A DNA stretch of 5,361 nucleotides from Spyradocola merdavium. GTDB lineage: Bacteria; Bacillota; Clostridia; Christensenellales; UBA1750. The translations under genes were made by a program, and so were the position numbers. Location of the stretch: contig DVIM01000152.1 of assembly GCA_018711265.1 (NCBI GenBank), forward strand, positions 1 to 5,361, written 5' to 3'. The notes under the pieces were generated by a model. That model did not search any database. It was not told the DNA's origin and saw only the letters and a list, made by a program, of their open reading frames with translations. Shown one piece after another: positions 1-5,361 of the stretch (the first letter of the stretch is position 1; each line of letters begins with the position of its first letter).

Positions 1-4
1 CCGG

Positions 5-105
5 CTTATTGGCCCCCTGGGCCAAACGCACGGCCTCCAGGTTCGCTTCGCTCACCCTCCGAACTTCGCCCCGGGCGGGCATGGCCCGCCCGGGGTTCCG
101 CATGG
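5..105. repeat. Composite palindromic repeat, copy 1
   Basis: This is the first complete visible unit of a tandem intergenic repeat. It starts with a small hairpin, TTGGCCC (9-15), loop CCT, GGGCCAA (19-25). A 27 bp block at 36-62 follows and is identical in copy 2 (141-167). The unit ends with a perfect 12 bp GC palindrome: CCCCGGGCGGGC (69-80), loop ATG, GCCCGCCCGGGG (84-95). The four bases before it (CCGG, 1-4) match the end of copy 2, so the array probably continues to the left. No T-run follows either hairpin, so neither looks like a standard terminator. The apparent ORFs crossing it repeat the same peptide in each unit and are translations of the repeat. Function is unknown. Confidence 0.85.
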
Positions 106-209
106 CTTATTTTCGCCCTGCGGGCTCAAAACGCACATGCTCCAGGTTCGCTTCGCTCACCCTCCGACTGCGCCCCGTGCGGGCGTGGCCCGCCCGGGGT
201 TCCGGCCGG
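106..209. repeat. Composite palindromic repeat, copy 2
   Basis: This is the second full unit, directly abutting copy 1. Its first hairpin is TTTTC-GCCC (110-118), loop TGC, GGGC-TC-AAAA (122-131). That is a different sequence from copy 1 but again self-complementary. The shared 27 bp block is at 141-167. The GC palindrome is CCCCGTGCGGGC (173-184), loop GTG, GCCCGCCCGGGG (188-199), with one mismatch at 178. The right arm and the following TTCCG are identical to copy 1. Conserved blocks combined with base changes that preserve pairing suggest selection on, or spread of, a folded element. Confidence 0.85.
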
Positions 210-270
210 TGTATTTTCGCCCTGCGGGCTTAAAGCGCACCTGCTCCAGGTTCGCACCGGGTGGGCGCGG
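210..270. repeat. Composite palindromic repeat, decayed copy 3
   Basis: This third unit keeps the first hairpin, TTTTC-GCCC (214-222), loop TGC, GGGC (226-229) followed by TTAAA. It also keeps the start of the conserved block (245-255, TCCAGGTTCGC) at the expected 104 bp spacing from copy 2. It then diverges. Only a GC-rich remnant (256-270, containing CCGGGTGGGCG) recalls the left arm of the large palindrome, and the right arm is missing. Positions 271-290 hold nothing I recognise before the dnaE promoter. The end of the array is therefore only about 20 bp upstream of the -35 box. Confidence 0.7.
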
Positions 271-290
271 CTTCTTATCCGGCGCGGATG

Positions 291-318
291 TTGAAAACCG
301 GCCGAAACGTGGTATACT
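291..318 (+). promoter_or_regulatory. Sigma-A-type promoter of dnaE
   Basis: The -35 box TTGAAA (291-296) and -10 box TATACT (313-318) are separated by 16 nt. TGG before the -10 box makes an extended -10. Base composition drops sharply here from the GC-rich repeats. Transcription would start near 325, giving a leader of about 37 nt before the dnaE start codon. Confidence 0.75.
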
Positions 319-346
319 AAAACTAATGTAGAGATTTGGAAGAAAC

Positions 347-354
347 AGGAGGGG
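347..354 (+). promoter_or_regulatory. Ribosome binding site of dnaE
   Basis: AGGAGGGG lies 7 nt upstream of the ATG at 362. It fixes the start of dnaE: the next residues (MAFAHLHLHT) are already the first PHP-domain motif, so no other start fits. Confidence 0.85.
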
Positions 355-361
355 AGCGAGC

Positions 362-3300
362 ATGGCCTTTGCGCACCTGCATCTGCACACCGAATACTCC
401 CTGCTGGACGGCGCCTGCCGCATCGGGCCGCTGGTGCAGCGCGCCAAGGAGCTGGGCATGGAGTCCCTGGCGATCACGGACCACGGCGTGATGTACGGCG
501 TGGTCGACTTCTACGAGGCCTGCAAGAAGGCGGGCGTCCACCCGGTCATCGGGTGCGAGGTCTACGTCGCCCAGGGCAGCCGCTTTGACAAGACCCAGGT
601 CTCCCGCGAATACGCGCACCTGGTGCTCCTGTGCGAAAACCAGCAGGGCTATCAGAACCTCATCAAGCTCTGCTCGGCCGGGTTCATCGAGGGCTACTAC
701 TACAAGCCCCGCATCGACATGGACCTGCTCGCGCAGAGGCACGAAGGGCTCATCGCGTTGTCGGCCTGCCTTTCGGGCGACATTCCGCGCCTGATCCTGC
801 AGGGGCGCATGGACGAGGCGCGCGCCTTTGCCCTGCGCTTTCAGGAGATCCTGGGCAAGGACCACTTCTACCTCGAGCTGCAGGACCACGGCCTGCGCGA
901 GCAGAAGATCGTCAACGCCGGCATCCTGCGCATCGCCGCGGAGACCGGCATCCCCCTTGTCGCCACGAACGACGTCCACTACATCCTGCAAAAGGACGCC
1001 CGCGCCCAGGAGATCCTCCTGTGCATCCAGACCGGCAAGAAGCTCGAGGACGAGGACCGCATGCGCATGGAAACGGACCAGATGTACCTAAAGAGCGAGG
1101 AGGAGATGCGCGCCCTCTTCCCCCAGGCGCCGGAGGCCTTTGACAACACCGCCTCGATCGCCCGCCGCTGCAACGTCGAGTTCGAGTTCGGAAAGTACCA
1201 CCTGCCGGACTTCCCCGTGCCCAACGGCGAGCCGCACGACGAATACCTGCACCGCCTGTGCCTCGAGGGCGCGCTCCGCCGCTACGGCGCGGTGGAGGGC
1301 CAGGTGAAGGAGCGCCTGGAGTACGAGTTCTCCATGATCTGCCGGATGGGGTACGTGGACTACTTCCTCATCGTCTGGGATTTCATCCGCTATGCGCGCA
1401 GCCAGGGCATCCCCGTCGGCCCGGGGCGCGGCAGCGGCGCGGGGTCCCTGTGCGCCTATGCGCTGGGCATCACGGGCATCGACCCGCTCAAGTACAACCT
1501 GATCTTCGAGCGGTTCCTCAACCCGGAGCGCGTCTCCATGCCGGACTTTGACATCGACTTCTGCTACGAGCGGCGGCAGGAGGTCATCGACTATGTGACC
1601 CGCAAGTACGGCGCGGACCACGTCAGCCAGATCATCACCTTTGGCACCATGGCCGCGCGCCTTGCGGTGCGGGACGTGGGCCGCGTGCTGGGCCTGCCCT
1701 ACGCCGAGGTGGACCGCCTGAGCAAGATGATCCCCGCCGACCCCAAGATGACCCTGCAAAAGGCGCTGGACATCTCCACGGAGCTCAAAAAGGCCTACGA
1801 CACGGACGACAAGGTGCGCGAGCTCATCGACATCGCCCGGACCCTGGAGGGGATGCCGCGCCACGCCAGCACCCACGCCGCGGGCGTGGTCATCGGCGCG
1901 CGGCCCCTGGACGAGTTCGTGCCCCTGCAGAAGAACGACGACGTCATCACCACCCAGTTCCCCATGACCACGGTGGAGCACCTGGGCCTGCTGAAGATGG
2001 ACTTCCTGGGCCTGCGGACGCTGACGGTCATCCACGACGCGCAGGAGCTCATCCGCCAGGGGAAGGACGCGGACTTCGACATCGAGAAGATCCCCTACGA
2101 GGACAAGGAGACGTACGAGATGCTCGGCCGGGGCGACACGGACGGCGTGTTCCAGCTCGAATCCGCGGGCATGCGCAAGGTGCTCATCGACCTTGGGCCG
2201 GAGAACCTGGAGGACATCATCGCCGTCATCTCCCTCTACCGGCCGGGGCCGATGCAGTCCATTCCGCGCTTCATCGCGGGCAAAAAGGACCCGGGGAGCG
2301 TGAAATACCTCTCGCCCATCCTGGAAAAGTCGCTCGACGTCACCTATGGCTGCATGGTCTACCAGGAGCAGGTCATGCAGATCGTTCGGGACGTGGCGGG
2401 CTATTCCCTCGGCCGCAGCGACATGGTCCGCCGCGCCATGGCCAAGAAGAAGAAGGAGGAGATGGACAAGGAGAAAAAGGTCTTCGTCGACGGCGCGGTG
2501 GACGAGGCGGGCAACGTCGTCGTCCCCGGCGCGGTGCGCCTGGGCACGAGCGCGGAGGTGGCGCTGCAGATCTTCTCGGAGATGGAGACGTTCGCGCAGT
2601 ACGCGTTCAACAAGAGCCACGCCGCGGCCTATGCGGTGGTCGCCTTTGAGACGGCGTACCTCAAGTGCCACTACCCGGTGGAGTTCCTCGCGGCGATCCT
2701 GAACTCGGTCGTGGGCAACTCGAGCAAGATCGCCGCCTTCATCCAGTACGGGCGCAAGACGGGCATCCCGGTCCTGCCGCCGGACGTCAACCGCTCGCAG
2801 GGGAAGTTCTCCGTCGAGGGCGGCAGCATCCGCTACGGCCTGAACGCCCTGCGCGGCGTGGGCGCGGGCGCGGTGCGCGCCATCGTCGAGGGCCGGCAGG
2901 ACGGCGACTACCGCGACCTGTACGACTACGTCGAGCGCGTGGACTACGAGGCGCTCAACAAGCGCGTGGTCGAGAGCCTCATCAAGGCCGGGGCCATGGA
3001 CAGCCTGCCCGGCCACCGCGCGCAGAAGCTGGCGGTCTACGAGAGCGCGCTGGACGGCGAGCAGGGGCGGCGCAAGAGCACGATCGCCGGGCAGATCTCG
3101 CTCTTTGCCCTGGAGGGCGTGGAGGCCCCGCGGCCGCGCCTGCCGGACCTGCCGGAGCTGCCGCAGCGCGCGCTGCTCCAGTATGAAAAGGAGATGACCG
3201 GCGTCTACATCACCGGCCACCCCTTGGACGAATACCGCGCGGTCCTGGAAAAGCAGCCCTTCAACGTCGCCATGGTCGAGGAGATGGCCGCCGAGCCCGA

Positions 3301-3805
3301 CTGGGAGAAGTACGACCGCACGCCCCTGGCCCTGACCGGCATGGCCGTGCAGATCCGCGTCAGCACCACGCGCAACAACAAGCTCATGGCCTTTGTCACG
3401 CTGGAAGACCTCTACGGCGCGATGGAGTGCCTGGTCTTCCCCAAGGTGTACGAGCGGCTGGGCGGGCTCCTGCAGGAGGACGCGGTGCTGACGATGGCGG
3501 GCACGCTCTCCCTGCGCGAGGACGAGGCGCCCAAGCTCCTGGTCGAGAGCGCGCACGCGGTCCCGGCGCCGGGCGCGCAGGCGCACAGGGAGCGGCCGCA
3601 GCGCTTCTACGTCAAGGTGGACGACCGGACCCTGCTGCCCCTCGTGCAGAACCTGCTCCGGCAGCACGGCGGCAGGACGCCCGTGCGCGCGGTGATCGAG
3701 GGCAGGGTCTACGACCTGCCCGGCGCCTATTTCGTCGATCCGGACGCGGCGCTGGTGGACAAGCTCGAGGGGCTGCTGGGCGCGGGCACGGCCAAGCTCG
3801 CCTGA
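362..3805 (+). CDS. dnaE: DNA polymerase III subunit alpha (DnaE)
   Basis: This is the replicative polymerase subunit that extends DNA strands at the fork. At 1147 residues it is the usual DnaE length, with no DnaQ-like exonuclease inserted in the PHP domain, so it is not PolC. Order of domains: PHP (about 4-210) with HLHLHT, TDHG, GCEVY, and NDVH motifs; palm with GPGRGSGAGS (353-362), PDFDIDF (394-400) and KMDFLGLRTL (545-554), placing the catalytic aspartates at 397, 399 and 547; fingers with SLYRPGPM, GRSDMVRRAM and FNKSHAAAYA (about 624-758); a helix-hairpin-helix (about 822-845); a clamp-binding pentapeptide QISLF (911-915); an OB-fold (about 988-1065); and a C-terminal domain (about 1080-1147). 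Metal ligands H7, H9, D16, H41, E66, H86, C136, D204 and H206 all appear present, so PHP proofreading is likely. It has its own promoter and is separated from the next gene by 117 bp holding another promoter. Confidence 0.98.
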   Translation: MAFAHLHLHTEYSLLDGACRIGPLVQRAKELGMESLAITDHGVMYGVVDFYEACKKAGVHPVIGCEVYVAQGSRFDKTQVSREYAHLVLLCENQQGYQNLIKLCSAGFIEGYYYKPRIDMDLLAQRHEGLIALSACLSGDIPRLILQGRMDEARAFALRFQEILGKDHFYLELQDHGLREQKIVNAGILRIAAETGIPLVATNDVHYILQKDARAQEILLCIQTGKKLEDEDRMRMETDQMYLKSEEEMRALFPQAPEAFDNTASIARRCNVEFEFGKYHLPDFPVPNGEPHDEYLHRLCLEGALRRYGAVEGQVKERLEYEFSMICRMGYVDYFLIVWDFIRYARSQGIPVGPGRGSGAGSLCAYALGITGIDPLKYNLIFERFLNPERVSMPDFDIDFCYERRQEVIDYVTRKYGADHVSQIITFGTMAARLAVRDVGRVLGLPYAEVDRLSKMIPADPKMTLQKALDISTELKKAYDTDDKVRELIDIARTLEGMPRHASTHAAGVVIGARPLDEFVPLQKNDDVITTQFPMTTVEHLGLLKMDFLGLRTLTVIHDAQELIRQGKDADFDIEKIPYEDKETYEMLGRGDTDGVFQLESAGMRKVLIDLGPENLEDIIAVISLYRPGPMQSIPRFIAGKKDPGSVKYLSPILEKSLDVTYGCMVYQEQVMQIVRDVAGYSLGRSDMVRRAMAKKKKEEMDKEKKVFVDGAVDEAGNVVVPGAVRLGTSAEVALQIFSEMETFAQYAFNKSHAAAYAVVAFETAYLKCHYPVEFLAAILNSVVGNSSKIAAFIQYGRKTGIPVLPPDVNRSQGKFSVEGGSIRYGLNALRGVGAGAVRAIVEGRQDGDYRDLYDYVERVDYEALNKRVVESLIKAGAMDSLPGHRAQKLAVYESALDGEQGRRKSTIAGQISLFALEGVEAPRPRLPDLPELPQRALLQYEKEMTGVYITGHPLDEYRAVLEKQPFNVAMVEEMAAEPDWEKYDRTPLALTGMAVQIRVSTTRNNKLMAFVTLEDLYGAMECLVFPKVYERLGGLLQEDAVLTMAGTLSLREDEAPKLLVESAHAVPAPGAQAHRERPQRFYVKVDDRTLLPLVQNLLRQHGGRTPVRAVIEGRVYDLPGAYFVDPDAALVDKLEGLLGAGTAKLA

Positions 3806-3819
3806 GGCGCGAATTTGTC

Positions 3820-3853
3820 AAAAAAATGCGGGAAGCCCCTTCCCGCGCGATTT
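3820..3853 (-). terminator. Hairpin with A-run, terminator-like on the minus strand
   Basis: GCGGGAA (3828-3834), loop GCCCC, TTCCCGC (3840-3846) forms a perfect 7 bp stem. On the plus strand it is followed only by GCGATTT, a poor T-run, so it would be a weak terminator for dnaE. On the minus strand the same stem is followed by A and seven T (complement of 3820-3826), the classic intrinsic form. It may work in both directions. It ends 4 bp before the -35 box of the next promoter. Confidence 0.5.
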
Positions 3854-3879
3854 ACACCCGTTTTGTAATGTGGTATAAT
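3851..3879 (+). promoter_or_regulatory. Sigma-A-type promoter of the small ORF and pfkA
   Basis: The -35 box TTTACA (3851-3856), a 17 nt spacer and a perfect -10 box TATAAT (3874-3879), preceded by TGG (extended -10), form a near-consensus promoter. The predicted start near 3886 leaves about 37 nt of leader before the GTG at 3923. With no further promoter seen before pfkA, it probably drives both genes. Confidence 0.85.
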
Positions 3880-3906
3880 GCAAGCGGTTGGCGCAGGTTC
3901 CGGCCG

Positions 3907-3915
3907 AAGGAGGGG
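3907..3915 (+). promoter_or_regulatory. Ribosome binding site deciding a GTG start
   Basis: AAGGAGGGG is placed 7 nt before GTG at 3923, the same spacing as at dnaE. An ATG at 3921 is immediately followed by TGA, and an ATG at 3916 touches the site and opens a different, GC-shadow frame. GTG 3923 is therefore the best start. Confidence 0.8.
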
Positions 3916-3922
3916 ATGAGAT

Positions 3923-4123
3923 GTGACGTGGGTCGTCATCCACATGGCGCACAGCCGCCAGGAGGCGGCGCGGCTTACGCAGATGCTCAGCCGCGAGGGC
4001 GTCTTGGTCCGGCTCAAACCCGTCTACCGGAACCGGAGCGAGGAGGAGAACTGCTACGAGCTGCTCGTCCTGCGCTCGGAGGCCGCGTCCGCGCGCGAGA
4101 TCTTTCTGGAGCAGGGCTTTTAG
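3923..4123 (+). CDS. Small DUF2007-like protein of unknown function
   Basis: This is a 66-residue cytoplasmic protein with no signal peptide or membrane segment. The pattern suggests a strand (WVVIHMA, 3-9), a helix (about 11-25), a strand (VLVRLKPVY, 27-35), a charged turn (RNRSEEEN), a strand (YELLVL, 45-50) and a helix (about 53-63), giving a beta-alpha-beta-beta-alpha fold. This resembles DUF2007 proteins (putative signal-transducing, ferredoxin-like); the assignment is by pattern only. Similar small proteins near pfkA in clostridia have, as I recall, sometimes been labelled glutamate decarboxylase, but it is far too short for that enzyme and has no PLP site. A strong promoter and ribosome binding site, and a translation that looks like protein rather than an Ala/Arg/Pro-rich GC shadow, support it as real. 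It is the first gene of the likely pfkA transcript, 131 bp before pfkA. No catalytic residues are evident. Confidence 0.85.
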   Translation: MTWVVIHMAHSRQEAARLTQMLSREGVLVRLKPVYRNRSEEENCYELLVLRSEAASAREIFLEQGF

Positions 4124-4254
4124 CCGCCCGGGAGGATTTCCGGATTCGGGCAGCCCGGCAAGCCCTGTCCCCCGGGAAAATGCCGGCGCACCGCCGTGGA
4201 ACGCGCTCAAGAAGAAAAAATGGAAAAGCGTGAAGAAAAGGAGAGAAAGAGGAT
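4124..4254 (+). other. Intercistronic leader of pfkA with small hairpins
   Basis: The first part is GC-rich with several short possible stems: CCGGGA/TTCCGG (4128-4133 with 4138-4143, one G-U pair), CGGG/CCCG (4147-4150 with 4154-4157) and CGGCG/CGCCG (4184-4188 with 4192-4196). None has a T-run. The last 45 bases are purine-rich, mostly A and G, and unstructured, leaving the pfkA ribosome binding site open. No known riboswitch or T-box pattern is visible. Confidence 0.35.
4236..4245 (+). promoter_or_regulatory. Ribosome binding site of pfkA
   Basis: AAAAGGAGAG has its GGAG core 11 nt before the ATG at 4255, longer than the 7 nt at dnaE and the small ORF. A second weak site, AGAGG at 4248-4252, is probably too close. 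The MADKKKIAILTSGGDAPG start matches the family, so ATG 4255 is secure. Confidence 0.7.
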
Positions 4255-5280
4255 ATGGCAGACAAGAAGAAGATCGCGATTTTGACCTCCGGCGGCGACG
4301 CGCCCGGCATGAACGCGGCCATCCGCGCGGTGGTGCGCTCGGCGCTGTACTTTGACATGGAGGTCTTCGGCGTCCGCGACGGGTACCTGGGCCTGATGCA
4401 GGACGAGATCGAGCAGCTCTCGGCGGGCGATGTCGGCGACATCATCCACCGCGGCGGCACGATGCTGGGCACGGCCCGCCTGCCGGAATTCGCCACCGAT
4501 CCCGCCGTCCGCCAGAAATGTTACGAGAACCTGCGCGCGCACGGCATCGAGGGCCTGGTGGTCTGCGGCGGCGACGGCTCCTACCGCGGGGCGAACCTGG
4601 TGCAGCACGAGGGCGGCATCAACGTCATCGGCCTGCCGGGAACCATCGACAACGACCTGGCCTACACGGACTACACCATCGGCTTTGACACGGCGGTCAA
4701 CACCTGCGTGGACTCCATCAACAAGCTGCGCGACACCATGGCCTCCCATGGCCGCGTTTCCGTCGTGGACGTCATGGGCCGCGGCTGCGGCGACATCGCG
4801 GTGCACTCGGGCATTGCGGCGGGCGCGGAGGCGATCCTGATCCCGGAGATCAAGAAGACGGACAACCAGTGGCTGGACTACATCGTGCAGAAGCTGCGCA
4901 CCTCCTTTGCGCGCGGCAAGAAGTACGGCATCATCGTCATGGCCGAGGGCGTGTACGCGGCGCCGAAGATGCACCACTTCACGGCGGACTACATCGCCTC
5001 CTGGCTCAACGCGAACTCCGAGACCGTGGGCCGGCGCGTGGACGCGCGCGGCTGCGTGATCGGCCACGTGCAGCGCGGCGGCTCCCCGACGGCGTCCGAC
5101 CGCATCCTCTCGGCCCGCATGGGCGAGAAGGCCGTGGACCTGCTGCGCGAGAACCAGGGCGGTCTTTGCGTGGGCGTGGTCAAGAACCGCATTGTGGCGG
5201 TGGAGATCGATAAGGCGCTCTCCATGAAGCGCCGCGTGGACAAGCACCTGATCGAGCTGGCGGACATTCTTGCGAGATGA
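4255..5280 (+). CDS. pfkA: ATP-dependent 6-phosphofructokinase
   Basis: This cytoplasmic glycolytic enzyme phosphorylates fructose 6-phosphate to fructose 1,6-bisphosphate using ATP. It has 341 residues; bacterial PfkA is usually about 320. Visible motifs are TSGGDAPGMN (11-20), GGDGSY (105-110), PGTIDND (128-134, catalytic base D132), MGRGCGD (174-180), AEGV (E231) and GHVQRGGSP (270-278). Glycines at 108 and 129 are the ATP-type choice; PPi-dependent enzymes have Asp and Lys there. Fructose-6-phosphate ligands R167, R265, H271 and R274 are present. Residues aligning with the allosteric ADP/PEP site also appear kept: R24, R28, R159, E192, R220 and K222. Between E231 and R265 there are about 13 more residues than in the E. 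coli enzyme. It probably shares a transcript with the small ORF upstream. It is complete and followed by a strong hairpin. Confidence 0.98.
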   Translation: MADKKKIAILTSGGDAPGMNAAIRAVVRSALYFDMEVFGVRDGYLGLMQDEIEQLSAGDVGDIIHRGGTMLGTARLPEFATDPAVRQKCYENLRAHGIEGLVVCGGDGSYRGANLVQHEGGINVIGLPGTIDNDLAYTDYTIGFDTAVNTCVDSINKLRDTMASHGRVSVVDVMGRGCGDIAVHSGIAAGAEAILIPEIKKTDNQWLDYIVQKLRTSFARGKKYGIIVMAEGVYAAPKMHHFTADYIASWLNANSETVGRRVDARGCVIGHVQRGGSPTASDRILSARMGEKAVDLLRENQGGLCVGVVKNRIVAVEIDKALSMKRRVDKHLIELADILAR

Positions 5281-5295
5281 CGCGCTGGCGCGCTG

Positions 5296-5327
5296 TCCCG
5301 GAAACGGACGAGGGTCCGTTTCCGGGA
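5296..5327 (+). terminator. Perfect 14 bp hairpin after pfkA, no T-run
   Basis: TCCCGGAAACGGAC (5296-5309), loop GAGG, GTCCGTTTCCGGGA (5314-5327) pair without a mismatch, starting 16 nt after the pfkA stop. The 3' side is GGGGCCCGC, so there is no U-tract for standard intrinsic termination. It may be a partial terminator, or an intercistronic element that protects the pfkA end of a longer mRNA. A ribosome binding site for another gene follows 19 nt later. Confidence 0.6.
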
Positions 5328-5345
5328 GGGGCCCGCTTTCCGAAA

Positions 5346-5353
5346 GAAGGGAG
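5346..5353 (+). promoter_or_regulatory. Ribosome binding site of a gene beyond the window
   Basis: GAAGGGAG ends 7 nt before the final base A5361. If that A begins an ATG, the spacing equals that of dnaE and the small ORF. In clostridia and bacilli pyruvate kinase (pyk) commonly follows pfkA, but no coding bases are visible here. Confidence 0.45.
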
Positions 5354-5361
5354 ACGACGAA

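Noticed and set aside
9..233. A 74-codon open frame over the upstream repeats
   Set aside because: It encodes the peptide RFASLTLR twice because it translates the DNA repeat. It has no ribosome binding site, and the repeat spacing does not keep one frame through copy 3.
1..270. CRISPR array
   Set aside because: The repeats are about 100 bp composite units directly abutting each other, with no unique spacers of regular length and no cas genes.
275..283. Possible DnaA box (TTATCC...)
   Set aside because: Only the first part matches TTATCCACA, there is no second box, and there is no AT-rich unwinding region, so no origin is supported.
1088..3667. An 859-codon open frame on the minus strand inside dnaE
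   Set aside because: It is the antisense shadow of a GC-rich gene. The translation is rich in Val, His, Leu, Arg and Asp with no recognisable domain, and the plus strand encodes an unmistakable DnaE.
3427..4233. A 268-codon plus-strand frame covering the dnaE end and the small ORF
   Set aside because: It is Ala/Gly/Arg/Pro-rich, crosses the dnaE stop, a hairpin and a promoter, and is out of frame with the two real genes.
4220..4285. A 21-codon ORF (MEKREEKERKRIW...) overlapping the pfkA start
   Set aside because: It has no ribosome binding site before its ATG, and its charged composition comes from the purine-rich leader and the pfkA start read out of frame.
4207..5247. A 346-codon open frame on the minus strand over pfkA
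   Set aside because: It is the same kind of antisense shadow, low in complexity (His/Val/Ala/Arg), opposite a complete PfkA.

Overview
This looks like a chromosomal housekeeping segment from a high-GC member of the Firmicutes, most plausibly a Clostridia-type anaerobe. The evidence is strong AAGGAGG-like ribosome binding sites 7 nt from their starts, sigma-A (-35/-10) promoters, and the dnaE - small ORF - pfkA order. Codon third positions are strongly G/C. The taxonomic guess is inference, because no RNA gene or unique marker is present.

Layout, all genes on the plus strand. Positions 1-270 hold no gene but a tandem array of a roughly 101-104 bp composite palindromic repeat: two copies and a decayed third, probably continuing left of the window. 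A clean promoter (291-318) and ribosome binding site follow, then dnaE (362-3805), the alpha subunit of DNA polymerase III. Next is a 117 bp gap with a hairpin next to a run of seven A and a near-consensus promoter (3851-3879). That promoter reads into a 66-codon GTG-started ORF (3923-4123), a small alpha/beta protein resembling the DUF2007 type, and then pfkA (4255-5280), the ATP-dependent 6-phosphofructokinase. A perfect 14 bp hairpin follows pfkA, and a ribosome binding site at the right edge suggests another gene starts at or just after position 5361; pyk would be the usual neighbour, but this cannot be seen.

Functionally the window joins chromosome replication (DnaE) and the committed step of glycolysis (PfkA), with the small protein as first gene of the pfkA transcript. 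DnaE keeps a complete set of PHP metal-ligand residues, so its own proofreading exonuclease is probably active. PfkA keeps ATP-type specificity residues and the allosteric-site residues, but carries an insertion of about 13 residues before the fructose-6-phosphate motif. I see no mobile element, CRISPR array, tRNA or rRNA, and no clearly new multi-gene system. The least explained parts are the upstream repeat array and the small protein.
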